NCBI GenBank assembly: GCA_947648215.1
Contig: CANSMW010000005.1
Span: forward strand, 1-64,000
Origin: an uncultured Clostridium sp.
GTDB taxonomy: Bacteria > Bacillota > Clostridia > TANB77 > CAG-508
Direction of reading: 5' to 3'
DNA length: 64,000 nt
In this document: piece after piece, positions 41,255 through 50,605 of the stretch
How positions within the stretch are numbered: position 1 is the first letter of the stretch
How the letters are laid out: each line of letters begins with the position of its first letter
Translations under genes and position numbers: made by a program
The notes under the pieces: generated by a model
The model's input: only the letters and a program-made list of their open reading frames with translations
Databases searched by the model: none
Told to the model about the DNA's origin: nothing

Positions 41255-42157
41255 TTATTGTTTTTTTAGATATTTTTTTATAAATTGTTTATCAACTTTT
41301 GTTAATTGATTTTTCAAATATACTATTTTAATACTGTTTCTAGGTAACTTTATAGGAACTTTAACTTCATACAATTCGTTATTTTCTATATATCTACGAG
41401 CAGTTTCTTTCATTACATAGGCGATTCCTATTCCATCTAGTGCTGCATTTACTCTATCTTCTGTAGTAGGACATCTTAATATTGCATCAAGAGAAATATT
41501 GTAATCTTTTAGTCTTTCGTTTAATTCTACAGTTGAAATTCTATCTTCATAATTCAAAATATATTTATAATTATTAAAATCTCCTATATCTTTTATTTCT
41601 ATTTTTTTATTAGATACAAAGACATTTTCAATAGTTTCTATTTCTTCTATCTCTAAATCTTCTTTATATTCTGGAGGAATAACATCTAAAATAATAAAGT
41701 CTATTTTATTACTTTTTAAGGATTCTATTAGTTCTTTACTGTTAGATTCTGTGTCTAAATTTATTTGAATATTTGGATAATCTTTTACAAGATCAACAAG
41801 TCTTTTTCTTAAAAAGAATTTTGTTATATGTGAAGGACATCCTACAGATATTTTTCCATTTTCTAAACTATTTTTACTTTCTATTATCGTTGGTATAAAA
41901 TCAAATAATCCGATTGATTTCTTAGCTTGAATGTATGTTTCTTTGCCGAACTCTGTTAGTTTTAGTCCTTTGTTAGAGCCTTTATTTTTTCTATAAAATA
42001 ATTGTACTCCTAATTGATCTTCAAGTGCATTGATATTTGCACTAACAATCCTATCACTTACATTTAATTTTTCAGCAGCTTCAGCAAAACTGTCAGATTC
42101 TGCTACAGTTAAGAAAGTTCTATATAGATTTAGGTTTATATTATTTACATTAACCAT
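41255..42157 (-). CDS. LysR-family transcriptional regulator
   Basis: A 300-residue regulator. N-terminal winged HTH NLYRTFLTVAESDSFAEAAEKLNVSDRIVSANINALEDQLGVQLFYR, then a periplasmic-binding-like effector domain (GKISVGCPSHITKFFLRKRL, FIILDVIPPEYK, AALDGIGIAYVMKETA). Its target is not evident; the CYTH-like gene ends 7 bases upstream, so both are in one transcript. An own terminator follows, which separates it from the radical SAM gene. Confidence 0.88.
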   Translation of the reverse strand: MVNVNNINLNLYRTFLTVAESDSFAEAAEKLNVSDRIVSANINALEDQLGVQLFYRKNKGSNKGLKLTEFGKETYIQAKKSIGLFDFIPTIIESKNSLENGKISVGCPSHITKFFLRKRLVDLVKDYPNIQINLDTESNSKELIESLKSNKIDFIILDVIPPEYKEDLEIEEIETIENVFVSNKKIEIKDIGDFNNYKYILNYEDRISTVELNERLKDYNISLDAILRCPTTEDRVNAALDGIGIAYVMKETARRYIENNELYEVKVPIKLPRNSIKIVYLKNQLTKVDKQFIKKYLKKQ

Positions 42158-42163
42158 TATTCT

Positions 42164-42763
42164 CTATCTCCCCAATATCTTCTTTAATTCCATTTCAGCT
42201 TTTTTTACAAAAAAATCGCTTTCATCTATTGGTATTTCTAACTCTCTTATCATTTGTTTTAATTTGTCTACTGTATCAAGTCTTTCATTATTTTCTACTG
42301 TTTCAACTTCAATTAAGCTATCTCCATTTTCTATATCTTTAATTGCAATTTCAAGTCCATTTTTGCCATATACTAAACTACTTTCTCTAATATTCATTAT
42401 TTCTTTATATTCGATTGCTTTTATAAAACTTTTGCCCTGTTCTAAATTCTTTATTTCACAATCAACTTTTTCTTGGCTAATAATATCTCCATTCGGTGCA
42501 ATATCTTTATTTTTATATGTCATTTTAATAATATCATAGTTACTTGTAAAATCACTTGGCTCATATTGTTTTATATTTCTTATCAAAATATAGTGATTTA
42601 ATATTTCTATAGGCGATAATTTCGTTATATCTAAATCTTTTGAAATATAATATGTATCATCTAAAAAATACTTATCAACTATTTCAAATCCTTTATTTTC
42701 TAGTATGTTATACATTTTCTCTATACTACATTTTAATTTAACTGTTATTTCATTACTCACCAA
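42164..42763 (-). CDS. CYTH-like domain protein B
   Basis: A 199-residue protein: EITVKLKCSIEKMYNILENKGFEIVDKYFLDDTYYI, a middle part HYILIRNI, then CEIKNLEQGKSFIKAIEYKEIMNIRE and LIEVETVENNERLDTVDKL. The EIT(V)K start keeps the spirit of the EXEXK motif and the order of strands fits CYTH/adenylyl cyclase IV proteins. It would bind triphosphate-type ligands. Longer than the other CYTH-like gene in the window. Confidence 0.65.
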   Translation of the reverse strand: MVSNEITVKLKCSIEKMYNILENKGFEIVDKYFLDDTYYISKDLDITKLSPIEILNHYILIRNIKQYEPSDFTSNYDIIKMTYKNKDIAPNGDIISQEKVDCEIKNLEQGKSFIKAIEYKEIMNIRESSLVYGKNGLEIAIKDIENGDSLIEVETVENNERLDTVDKLKQMIRELEIPIDESDFFVKKAEMELKKILGR

Positions 42764-42884
42764 ATATCTCTCCTTAAAAATATTACTTTTTAATTATAAC
42801 ACATTATGTCAATTTTGTAAAGTCAAAAAACTTCTAAAAAAGCCACCATTTCAACAATAGTAGCTATTTTTCTTATATAAAATT

Positions 42885-43097
42885 TTATATACTATCAATA
42901 CATCTAAACACATTACTATATTGTTCTTGTAATTTGCTTATATCTCCATTTTTAGAACTATGGCTCATTATATAATCTACAATTTGCATTTTACATCTTT
43001 TTAGTTCTTCTTGATTATAATCCTTATCTTCAATAATTACTCCTGCTTTTTCTATTAGTTCTACATCTTTTTTAGTACATTCGTTTAATATGTTCAT
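42885..43097 (-). CDS. Unrecognised small protein
   Basis: A 70-residue helical protein (MNILNECTKKDVELIEKAGV, EELKRCKMQIVDYIM, SKLQEQYSNVF). No family recognised. A ribosome binding site with GGGAAG precedes it, and a hairpin with AAATAGC/GCTTTTT arms follows the stop. Possibly a regulator or orphan cargo gene. Confidence 0.45.
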   Translation of the reverse strand: MNILNECTKKDVELIEKAGVIIEDKDYNQEELKRCKMQIVDYIMSHSSKNGDISKLQEQYSNVFRCIDSI

Positions 43098-43192
43098 TAC
43101 TGCTACTTCCCTTCTTTGTTTTATATGTTACTATCATTAGTACATTGTTTTATACTGCCATATCAGCATTTTGATATATAAATTTTGTTCTT

Positions 43193-44059
43193 TTAATCAA
43201 ATTGATTTGCTAATTGATCTATTGAAATTCCACCTTTATCATCCCAATCTATTTTTATATTATCAAATTCTTCATTTCTAAAATCATTTAATCTTTGATA
43301 ATCTTCTGAACTCATTTTAAAATTCAAAGCCTCTTTATTTTCATCTATTCTAACTATATTTGTAGATTTTACTAATGCCGTCATATTTTTTTCTTTTATT
43401 ATCCAATTAAGTATAATTTGATTTTGTGTTTTATTATATTTTTGAGCCAATTCTATTAGTAAAGGATAATTTCTTTTCGCAGTTCGATTTCTTCTTAATG
43501 GTTGGTAACATAAAAATTGTATGTCATTTTTGTTACAATAATCTAAAACATTTATATCTTCATATATTTTACACTCTAAATTATATATACCCTCAAAAAA
43601 ATCAATTTTTATTTTTCTATTTATTTCTTCTAATTGTTCTAAATTCACATTACTTATTCCAATATATTTTACTTTGCCTAAATCCACTAATCTTTTAATT
43701 TCTTTATAAACATCCATTAAAGGTATCTTTGAAAATGAAGGTTTATGTAATTGGAGCATATCAACATACTCTAAATCAAGAATTTGTAAATATTGATTTA
43801 ATTGACTTTCAATATCACCTATATATTCAATAGTTGGCTCTAAATTTGTAGCAATAAATATTCTCTTTCTATCAATTTTGTCTATAAATTTTTTTATTTT
43901 TTTAACAACTTCTCCATTATTATAAAGCATTGATAGAGATAAATAATTTTGTCCTATATTATAAGAATGAAGCAATGCTTCCATATCGTTGTCAATATTT
44001 GCATAATCTATTTTCCAAGTTCCTATTCCTATTTTGAATATGTTATTTTTATTTATCAT
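43193..44059 (-). CDS. Aldo/keto reductase-like protein with altered active site
   Basis: A 288-residue TIM-barrel protein of the AKR superfamily: start FKIGIGTWKIDYAN, YVDMLQLHKPSF (catalytic-type His retained), LGKVKYIGISNVNLEQLEE, and IILNWIIKEKNMTALVKS near the NADPH site. The catalytic Tyr may be retained in LYNNGE, but the Asp of the usual D-T-A-x-x-Y is replaced by Ser-Leu-Ser and the Lys strand reads IFIATNLEP with Asn. It may therefore not be a standard reductase. Confidence 0.75.
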   Translation of the reverse strand: MINKNNIFKIGIGTWKIDYANIDNDMEALLHSYNIGQNYLSLSMLYNNGEVVKKIKKFIDKIDRKRIFIATNLEPTIEYIGDIESQLNQYLQILDLEYVDMLQLHKPSFSKIPLMDVYKEIKRLVDLGKVKYIGISNVNLEQLEEINRKIKIDFFEGIYNLECKIYEDINVLDYCNKNDIQFLCYQPLRRNRTAKRNYPLLIELAQKYNKTQNQIILNWIIKEKNMTALVKSTNIVRIDENKEALNFKMSSEDYQRLNDFRNEEFDNIKIDWDDKGGISIDQLANQFD

Positions 44060-44070
44060 AATTTTACTCC

Positions 44071-44628
44071 TTAAATATAATTTTCAATAAATTCTTCTTT
44101 TAATAAACCTGTTATACATTCATCTGCATATTCATTTGTTGCTAGGCATAAATATTTTTTTCTCCTTATGCCTTCATCTTTATATCCTAATTTATGTTGC
44201 ATATTTTTAGATTTTTCATTACCAGTAAAATATCCATTTTCAATTCTTCGTAATCCTAATACTTCAAAAGCATATTTTATTCTTGTACTAAATGCCTCTA
44301 TGCCATATCCATTTTTTTGATATTTTTCATTTAGCCATATACCACCACCAGCAGTTCCATCCTTCTTGTTTATAGATTCTATTGAAGTTCCTCCAATCAC
44401 TTTATTGCTTTCTTTTAAAACTATTGCTAGCATAAAACTTTTTGATTCTTTTTCTAATTGTTTTGCATAAGCAATAAATTCTTCTGCATCTTTTTTAGTA
44501 TAAGGATATGGAACAGCAGCTAACCATTTTGAAACATTTATATTATTTAATCCTTCTATTAGATCATCAATATCTTCATATTCCCAACTTCTTAAAATTA
44601 GTCTTTCACTTTTTATTATCATAACCAA
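44071..44628 (-). CDS. RimJ/RimL-type GNAT acetyltransferase
   Basis: A 185-residue GNAT: SERLILRSWEYEDIDDLIEGL, VIGGTSIESI, GGGIWLNEKYQKNGYGIEA (acetyl-CoA loop), and LRRIENGYFTGNEKSKNMQHKLGY. This is the subgroup that acetylates protein N-termini or aminoglycoside-like molecules; target unknown. It begins 14 bases after the phosphotransferase gene. Confidence 0.85.
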   Translation of the reverse strand: MVMIIKSERLILRSWEYEDIDDLIEGLNNINVSKWLAAVPYPYTKKDAEEFIAYAKQLEKESKSFMLAIVLKESNKVIGGTSIESINKKDGTAGGGIWLNEKYQKNGYGIEAFSTRIKYAFEVLGLRRIENGYFTGNEKSKNMQHKLGYKDEGIRRKKYLCLATNEYADECITGLLKEEFIENYI

Positions 44629-44642
44629 ATACTCCTGTTCTT

Positions 44643-45635
44643 TTATATTTTCATATCACCACTATATAAATAAAAACGATTGATTTCATCTATACTTCTT
44701 ATGACTTCTTTTTCTCCTAACATTCTTTCTTCATCATCTATACATTCAATGCCTATTACCCTTTTTAAATTGTATTCTAGCCATCCAAACTTTGCTTTAT
44801 AATCAGCTTTTAATGCTTCACCAAAGTCGCTTAAATCTCCACCATTTTCTTTGTATGTATTTACAAAAACTTTGAATTTGTTTTTGTCAAAATATTTTTG
44901 ACCTCCACTCCAGTTCCAAGCAGTATCTATAACTTCCATACTAGGATTTATTAAACCAGATGATTCCCAATCTATTAGAACAGGCTCTCCCTCTTTATTC
45001 CAAAGTATATTAGGTAAATCTAAATCTCTGTGGCTAATCAACATATTTTTAGAAATTATTTCTAAATTTTTTATTGCTTCTTTATCAAGTTTTCTAAACT
45101 TTTCTATATTTTCAGTCAATAATTTTTTTATTTTATTATTATCTATTTTTTCCAAATAAAAAATCCAATCTATCTCATTTGTATCGTAATATGCCTTACA
45201 TTTTTCTTTAAGTTCTGCATAATCTATTTTATGAAGATTTGATAGTTCTTTAGCAACTTTTTTGCATTTATCAAGTGTTAGCTCCTCATCTTTTATGCTA
45301 TATCCATCAAACCAATTAAACACTAGAAAATAGTAGTTTTCAATTTTTTGTAATACCTCATTATCAATTACTTTTGCAGGCAAACAACTAACTCCGTTAT
45401 CTTTTGCTATATTAGATACTGTTTCTGCAAATATATGATTACTTATTGCATTTTCTCTTTTCATAACTTCTGGATTTAAAAGTTTTATTGCATAAGTATC
45501 AATAGTTGTTTTTACTTTATACATTCTATTTAATAATCCTCCAGATACTCTGATAGGATTCTCTATGATTTCTCCTAGATTACACCTTTTTACTAATTTT
45601 TCTATTATTATATTTACACTATTTTCTTCTTTCAA
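44643..45635 (-). CDS. APH-family phosphotransferase
   Basis: A 330-residue kinase-fold protein of the aminoglycoside/choline phosphotransferase family: ATP-lobe strand YKVKTTIDTYAIKLLNP (Lys), catalytic loop LISHRDLDLPNILWNKEG and metal motif VLIDWESSGLINPSME. Family members modify aminoglycosides, choline or homoserine; nothing here fixes the substrate. Complete. Next to two GNAT genes in the same direction. Confidence 0.82.
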   Translation of the reverse strand: MKEENSVNIIIEKLVKRCNLGEIIENPIRVSGGLLNRMYKVKTTIDTYAIKLLNPEVMKRENAISNHIFAETVSNIAKDNGVSCLPAKVIDNEVLQKIENYYFLVFNWFDGYSIKDEELTLDKCKKVAKELSNLHKIDYAELKEKCKAYYDTNEIDWIFYLEKIDNNKIKKLLTENIEKFRKLDKEAIKNLEIISKNMLISHRDLDLPNILWNKEGEPVLIDWESSGLINPSMEVIDTAWNWSGGQKYFDKNKFKVFVNTYKENGGDLSDFGEALKADYKAKFGWLEYNLKRVIGIECIDDEERMLGEKEVIRSIDEINRFYLYSGDMKI

Positions 45636-45656
45636 TAAAAACCTCCTATAATTTTA

Positions 45657-46073
45657 CTAATTAACCTTATCATCAGACCAGTCTTTATTAAACATTACAA
45701 TTCCATCAATAGTAAATCCAAATTTGTTATAATATTTTTCTTTATCTAATTCGGTCGATAAGATTCTTCTTCCAAAGCCTTTATAATGTTCACAAACTTT
45801 ATTCATTAAATTTGTTCCAATATGTTGTTTTTGAAAATTTGGCTTAACTAACAAATATGTAATAAAAACATTTATATATCCATCACTAATTGTAGATATT
45901 AAACCAACTAATTCTTTATTATTCCATACTGAAATAACTAAATCACTATTCTTTATTGCATTATATAATCTATTAGGATATTCTGCTGTTTTCCAACCGA
46001 CTGATGAAAATAATTCTGCCAATTTATTCTTATCAATATCCTTTATATATTTGTATTCTAATTTATTATCCAT
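45657..46073 (-). CDS. GNAT family N-acetyltransferase
   Basis: A 138-residue GNAT: LAELFSSVGWKTAEYPNRL, LVISVWNNKELVGLISTISDG, TYLLVKPNFQKQHIGTNLMNKV and KYYNKFGFTIDGIVMF. The Q/R-x-x-G-x-G/A acetyl-CoA loop is present as QKQHIGT. A small cytosolic enzyme of unknown substrate, one of several GNAT genes in this cargo. Confidence 0.82.
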   Translation of the reverse strand: MDNKLEYKYIKDIDKNKLAELFSSVGWKTAEYPNRLYNAIKNSDLVISVWNNKELVGLISTISDGYINVFITYLLVKPNFQKQHIGTNLMNKVCEHYKGFGRRILSTELDKEKYYNKFGFTIDGIVMFNKDWSDDKVN

Positions 46074-46094
46074 ATTTCCTCCATAAAGCTAGAT

Positions 46095-46439
46095 TTATTT
46101 CTGCATTTCCCAGCTTTTAAAATATATACATTCCTTCTTATCATTGAATTTTATCTCATATATTCCATCAAATTCTGTAACATCTCTTTGAAATATCCAA
46201 TTTACAATTACTGTATTATCTTCTATTGCTAGAATTTTAAATTCCAACTTCTTTATATCTTGATTATCAATATTCTCCCATTCTTTTGCAATTTCCTCAT
46301 ATTTAGTATAAGGTGTTAAAAATGGTGTTTCTTGATAAAAGTTTGTATTAGTAAATAATGATGCAGCTTTATTAGAATCTTTATTTAACCAAGATTCTTT
46401 TAGAATGTCTAACCAATTTTCTATATATTTTCTATCCAT
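46095..46439 (-). CDS. SnoaL/NTF2-like protein A
   Basis: A 114-residue NTF2-fold protein: WLDILKESWLNKDSNKAASLFTNTNFYQETPFLTPYTKYEEI, then VNWIFQRDVTEFDGIYEIKFNDKKECIYFKSWEM. Such cone-shaped folds act as small binding or catalytic units. A related gene lies at 49536-49901 (similar YF-x-x-W end and WI/W-x-x-R motif), so the cargo carries two paralogs. ATG 46439 is chosen over an upstream in-frame ATG that overlaps the previous gene. Confidence 0.7.
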   Translation of the reverse strand: MDRKYIENWLDILKESWLNKDSNKAASLFTNTNFYQETPFLTPYTKYEEIAKEWENIDNQDIKKLEFKILAIEDNTVIVNWIFQRDVTEFDGIYEIKFNDKKECIYFKSWEMQK

Positions 46440-46462
46440 AATAAGTTCAACTCCATTTCTAT

Positions 46463-47302
46463 TTATTTTATTATTCCTCCAGAACAATGAAGCTCATATA
46501 TTAAATTATTATCTTTATACACTTGCTCAATTCCATCAAAATTTTCTATTGTTCCATTTGTTTTAAAAGTATAGATATATCCATTATTTTCAAATTTAAT
46601 TGGCCCTCTTGCTGGAATTATATTTCTATCTTCACCAACTTTCATTAGTGCTGGTCTTAATGCGTTATCCATTGCTTCTTCGCCTAGTGCATCATCATAA
46701 GTTATACCATAATAATTCATTCCCCATATTGGCTTATTATTATCACAATATACAACTTCCTCACCCATAAATTTAATTCCACCAAAATATGTATCGTGGT
46801 ATGTATATTTTTTATTATCAATTATTTCTTCATAATTATAGTCTGATGATCCAACTCTACTTTCTGCGACTTTTTCTATTGTACTATTAGCATAGGTGGA
46901 TTTCTTTGCTCTAATCAAAAAATCAATAAAAGTCTTATCTATAATATTTCCTGCATAGTAAGTTTCTGCATAAAAGCTATTATCTCTTAACATTTTATCA
47001 ATAGATTCAAATTCACATTCTGCAAATTCTTGGCATAATTTCAATATTTCTTTTTCATTATTATTATTTAACACATATTTCTTTATTTCGCCATTTTTGA
47101 ATTTAAAGATAAATACCTTATCTTTGCCTAAATATTCATTCCAAAATCCATTTTCAAGCGTTTCACATATATATTTTTCAAATAACTCAATCTTGTTATC
47201 ATCAAATATAACTCCACAATTATTTCCAAATGATTTTATTTTAAAATTATCTTGTTTAAGTGCATCAATATTATTGATTCCCATTACATAACTATAATTC
47301 AT
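46463..47302 (-). CDS. DUF5680-containing protein
   Basis: A 279-residue protein. The C-terminal half has the DUF5680 pattern: FIDFLIRAKKSTYAN, YTYHDTYFGGIKFMGEEVVY and PIWGMNYYG, then a short beta-rich end (FDGIEQVYKDNNLIYELHCSGG). The N-terminal half (about 1-110) is not recognised. DUF5680 is often joined to a helix-turn-helix, which is absent here. Function unknown. Confidence 0.65.
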   Translation of the reverse strand: MNYSYVMGINNIDALKQDNFKIKSFGNNCGVIFDDNKIELFEKYICETLENGFWNEYLGKDKVFIFKFKNGEIKKYVLNNNNEKEILKLCQEFAECEFESIDKMLRDNSFYAETYYAGNIIDKTFIDFLIRAKKSTYANSTIEKVAESRVGSSDYNYEEIIDNKKYTYHDTYFGGIKFMGEEVVYCDNNKPIWGMNYYGITYDDALGEEAMDNALRPALMKVGEDRNIIPARGPIKFENNGYIYTFKTNGTIENFDGIEQVYKDNNLIYELHCSGGIIK

Positions 47303-47320
47303 AATTTCATTCTCCTATTA

Positions 47321-47911
47321 TTATTCATTATTTAATTCCTTTAATTCTTCTTTAACATTTTCCCAGGGATATACAGATACCAAACTGTAATTTATATTTA
47401 ATTCTTTACATTCATTCTTTGACAATTCTTTCATTTCATTAGTAGTCATTGCCCAAGTGGTATAACAAACATTATTAACACTATTTCTATATGTATAATC
47501 TCTTGTTAGTGAAACATAAATGATTTTTACATCATCACCAAATTTTTGTCTTATTAGGTCAACTGCTATATTAGCAGTTTTTCCTGTAACGTGATTTCCT
47601 TCGACAAGTAAAATACATTCATTGTTATCAATACTAGAATTATCAATATATTCTAATCCTATTTTCTTATCAATATTATTAGTTTCGCTATTATGTTTTA
47701 ATTGAATAGGTAACATATCAATAACGCCAAATAAATGTGAAAATATTACTGCTGGAATTTCTCCACCACGCATAATAGGACTAATGTACTTTATCTTTAA
47801 ATGATTTTCTTTTAAGTAGTTATTGACATCTTTATAAATTTTATCAATAAATCCATCTATTCTTTCCCAAGAAATCAAATCTAAATCTTTTTCTGTATAT
47901 ATGTACTTCAT
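47321..47911 (-). CDS. Phosphoribosyltransferase-like protein
   Basis: A 196-residue type I phosphoribosyltransferase fold: ISPIMRGGEIPAVIFSHLFGV, the PRPP loop ILLVEGNHVTGKTANIAVDLI, and VKIIYVSLTRDYTYRNS. In the usual loop two acidic residues follow hydrophobic residues (DD/ED); here EGNH occupies the place, so PRPP binding may differ. Nucleobase unknown. Confidence 0.7.
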   Translation of the reverse strand: MKYIYTEKDLDLISWERIDGFIDKIYKDVNNYLKENHLKIKYISPIMRGGEIPAVIFSHLFGVIDMLPIQLKHNSETNNIDKKIGLEYIDNSSIDNNECILLVEGNHVTGKTANIAVDLIRQKFGDDVKIIYVSLTRDYTYRNSVNNVCYTTWAMTTNEMKELSKNECKELNINYSLVSVYPWENVKEELKELNNE

Positions 47912-47932
47912 TATTTTTCCTCCATTCTCTAT

Positions 47933-48274
47933 TTATTCTACTAATTTATGTTGTTCTGGATACCAAGCAGGAGTACACGGCATAACAATAGTACAATTTG
48001 CATCCCAATAATATTTTTCTCCTTTATCTATTAGAATTGCATCTCCCTTTTTAAATTCTATTATTTCATCTGCTTTATTTAATGTTCCTTTGCCTTCTAT
48101 AACATATATCAATTCTTTACATTCTTCATTCATACAATATCCTATATCTGGGTATCTTCCATTTATAACAGCAGTTGCACAGTCTATATCTTTATCTTTA
48201 AAGCTATATTCTAATACTTTACATTTCTCACTATTGTTAGACTTTTCTGCTTGTTCAAGCTTTATAATTTTCAT
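47933..48274 (-). CDS. Cupin-domain protein
   Basis: A 113-residue single cupin: CNEECKELIYVIEGKGTLNKADEIIEFKKGDAILIDKGEKYYWDA shows the two cupin motifs in degenerate form; the usual metal His are replaced by Glu/Lys in part. A closing PAWYPEQHKLVE. Small-molecule binding or isomerase roles are possible; substrate unknown. Confidence 0.75.
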   Translation of the reverse strand: MKIIKLEQAEKSNNSEKCKVLEYSFKDKDIDCATAVINGRYPDIGYCMNEECKELIYVIEGKGTLNKADEIIEFKKGDAILIDKGEKYYWDANCTIVMPCTPAWYPEQHKLVE

Positions 48275-48289
48275 TATATCTTTTCCCTT

Positions 48290-48733
48290 CTATTTAATAT
48301 TCTCCATTTGATAGTGTGTTTCTGTTTCTCCATATACTTTAAATCCTAATCTTTCATATAATTTTTTAGCTGGATTATCTTTAAATACTTGTAATACTGT
48401 TCTAATACCTTTTCTGTGATTTTCTCTTAATTGTTCTTCTAAAATTTTTCTTCCTATACCTTTATTTTGATATTCTTTTAATAGGCTTATCTCATTTATA
48501 AATAAATCACCATTCTCTGTTGTATGTACTACATATATTCCTACCATTTCATTATTGACTATAATAATCTTTTTATGTTCTAAATGTTCATTCAAATCTT
48601 GTTTTAACCTTTGTTTTTGCTCCTCATCTTCCCAACCCCAAATTTTATCAACATACCACTTAAAATTTTGTTTCTTTAAATTAAATAAAAAATCAAAATC
48701 TTCTAAAGTACACTTTCTAAAGCTATATTCCAT
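48290..48733 (-). CDS. GNAT family N-acetyltransferase
   Basis: A GNAT of about 147 residues: YSFRKCTLEDFDFLFNLKKQNFKWYV, MVGIYVVHTTENGDLFINEISLLKEYQNKGIGRKILEEQL, then LQVFKDNPAKKLYERLGFKVYG, all four GNAT motifs in order. Start ATG 48733 follows AAGGTG; the frame is open further upstream but would overlap the SDR gene. Substrate unknown. Confidence 0.83.
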   Translation of the reverse strand: MEYSFRKCTLEDFDFLFNLKKQNFKWYVDKIWGWEDEEQKQRLKQDLNEHLEHKKIIIVNNEMVGIYVVHTTENGDLFINEISLLKEYQNKGIGRKILEEQLRENHRKGIRTVLQVFKDNPAKKLYERLGFKVYGETETHYQMENIK

Positions 48734-48752
48734 ATTTTCACCTTTCTTATTT

Positions 48753-49514
48753 TTAGATACTCTTTCCACCATCTACTAAATATATAGATCCAGTAGTCCA
48801 TAAAGACTTATCTGATAGTAAAAATTCTATTGTTGGTGCTATATCTTTTTTTGCATCTCCAATTCTTCCTAAAGGATATAATGCCTCTTTATCTTTCGAC
48901 CATTTATCATAACCTTCTTGTGTATAATCCCCACTTGCTACATAAATGTTAGTATATACTGCTGCTGGATTTACACTATTTACTCTTATATTGTATTTTC
49001 CTAATTCTTGACCTAAATACTTTGTAATCATATCAACTCCAGCTTTACTTGCACAATAAGCTATTGAGCCACCTGCTCTTTCTGATGACATAGAAGAAAT
49101 ATTTACAACTGATGTATTTATACCTTTTTTTAATAATGGCAACAATGTTTTTGTTAATAAAAATATTCCTGTTAAATTTATGTTTATAGAATTATTCCAT
49201 TCTTCTAATGTTTGTTCTTCTATTCCACCTAATTTAATAATTCCTGCAGAATTTACTAGACCATCTAATCTACCATATCTACTATCTATTTCATTATATA
49301 CCCTTTTGCAATCTGTTTCATTACTAATATCTCCCTGTAAAAATACAACTTTATTTGCCATATTACCCAATTTTTCTTTTGCTAACAATATATTTTTATC
49401 GCCTCTTGAAAGAGAAATTATTTCATAAACTTCTTGCTCTAACAAATATTCTATTGTTCCAAGCCCTATTCCACTTGCTCCACCTGTTACTAAAACAACT
49501 TTCTTATCTACCAT
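48753..49514 (-). CDS. Short-chain dehydrogenase/reductase A
   Basis: An SDR of about 253 residues: cofactor loop VTGGASGIGLGTIEYL, VNSAGIIKLGG, catalytic Ser in NISSMSSERAGG, YCASKAGVDM (Tyr-x-x-x-Lys), NPAAVYTNI and the C-terminal TTGSIYLVDGG. An Asp/Arg after strand 2 suggests neither NAD nor NADP clearly. ATG 49514 is used rather than TTG 49532 upstream. Substrate unknown. Confidence 0.88.
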   Translation of the reverse strand: MVDKKVVLVTGGASGIGLGTIEYLLEQEVYEIISLSRGDKNILLAKEKLGNMANKVVFLQGDISNETDCKRVYNEIDSRYGRLDGLVNSAGIIKLGGIEEQTLEEWNNSININLTGIFLLTKTLLPLLKKGINTSVVNISSMSSERAGGSIAYCASKAGVDMITKYLGQELGKYNIRVNSVNPAAVYTNIYVASGDYTQEGYDKWSKDKEALYPLGRIGDAKKDIAPTIEFLLSDKSLWTTGSIYLVDGGKSI

Positions 49515-49535
49515 TATTCCATCACCTTCCAAATT

Positions 49536-49901
49536 TTATTTTGTAAATCTCCATTGTTTAAAATATGTGCATTTTCCTTCATTATCTAATGAAATTTGAA
49601 AAATACCATCTATAACTTGCTTTGTATTAGTTTTTGTCATTATTCTAGTCATTTGCCAATTCACAATACAAGTTGATTCATTAAATGCAATAATTTTAAA
49701 TTTATAATCTATATCTTTTTGATTGTCAGCAATAACATTCCATAGATTTACTACTTCTTGAAAATTTGCACAAGGCTCATCTATTGGATTTTCATAATAT
49801 TCTACACTTTCATTTAATGTTCTTAAAGTTCTTTCCCAATCTAACTCTTTCCAAGAATCCATAAATTCCTTTATCCATCTTTCATATCTTTCTTTATTCA
49901 T
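49536..49901 (-). CDS. SnoaL/NTF2-like protein B
   Basis: A 121-residue NTF2-fold protein, paralog of the gene at 46095-46439: WIKEFMDSWKELDWERTLRTLNESVEYYENPIDEP, FQEVVNLWNVI and VNWQMTRIMTKTNTKQVIDGIFQISLDNEGKCTYFKQW. It stands between two SDR genes, so it may modify or bind the same type of substrate, but this is only a neighbourhood argument. Confidence 0.7.
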   Translation of the reverse strand: MNKERYERWIKEFMDSWKELDWERTLRTLNESVEYYENPIDEPCANFQEVVNLWNVIADNQKDIDYKFKIIAFNESTCIVNWQMTRIMTKTNTKQVIDGIFQISLDNEGKCTYFKQWRFTK

Positions 49902-49912
49902 AACTGGACCTC

Positions 49913-50584
49913 CTAAACAACTTTTCTGTTTATTGTTATTTCACTTACTTCAATCATTTTAGGTAAATTTAATATATACATCATTAAGTCTGCAATATCT
50001 GATGGATTCATCCATTCTTCTGGATGCTCTATCTCTTTTCCAGTCCATTTTGTGTGCATCCTAGTATTCATTCCTCCAACATTGAATTGTATTACACGAC
50101 AATTATATTTCTTTAATTCTAATTGTAAATTATAACTTGTTCCTCTAATTGCCCATTTTGAAGTTGTATAAGCAATCTGATCTGTATATCCAGCTTTTGT
50201 TCCTATTGTTGAGCCTACATTTAAAATATCTGCTTCACTTTCTTTTATAAGAGTTATTAGTTGTGTAATTAAATAAATTGGTGCAAGTACATTTATTTTC
50301 ATTAAATCATCTAATACATCATAAGTAACTTCTTCTAATTTTTGTACTCCAGGCACACCTGCACAATTTATTACTGCATCTATTTTCTTATATTTTTCTT
50401 TAATAATATTGCAAGTATTTTCAATAGATTTTTCATCAGTTAGATCTGTTTGTATAAAATCACATTCATAGTTAGGTTTTGTCCTACATAGTGCGATGAT
50501 ATTATAATCTTTATCTTTCAAACATCTCCCTGCAAATTCCTTTCCTAATCCATCACTTGCACCTGTTAAAATAATATTTTTCAT
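49913..50584 (-). CDS. Short-chain dehydrogenase/reductase B
   Basis: A 223-residue SDR: LTGASDGLGKEFAG, VINCAGVPGVQKLEE, ILNVGSTIGTKAGYTDQIAYTTSKWAIRG (Ser, Tyr, Lys triad) and FNVGGMNTRM. Shorter than SDR A, typical for the small clostridial type. It is upstream of an NTF2-like gene and downstream of an iron-containing alcohol dehydrogenase, so the three redox genes may form one pathway; substrate unknown. Confidence 0.87.
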   Translation of the reverse strand: MKNIILTGASDGLGKEFAGRCLKDKDYNIIALCRTKPNYECDFIQTDLTDEKSIENTCNIIKEKYKKIDAVINCAGVPGVQKLEEVTYDVLDDLMKINVLAPIYLITQLITLIKESEADILNVGSTIGTKAGYTDQIAYTTSKWAIRGTSYNLQLELKKYNCRVIQFNVGGMNTRMHTKWTGKEIEHPEEWMNPSDIADLMMYILNLPKMIEVSEITINRKVV

Positions 50585-50605
50585 TGTATTCTTCCTCCTA
50601 AATGT

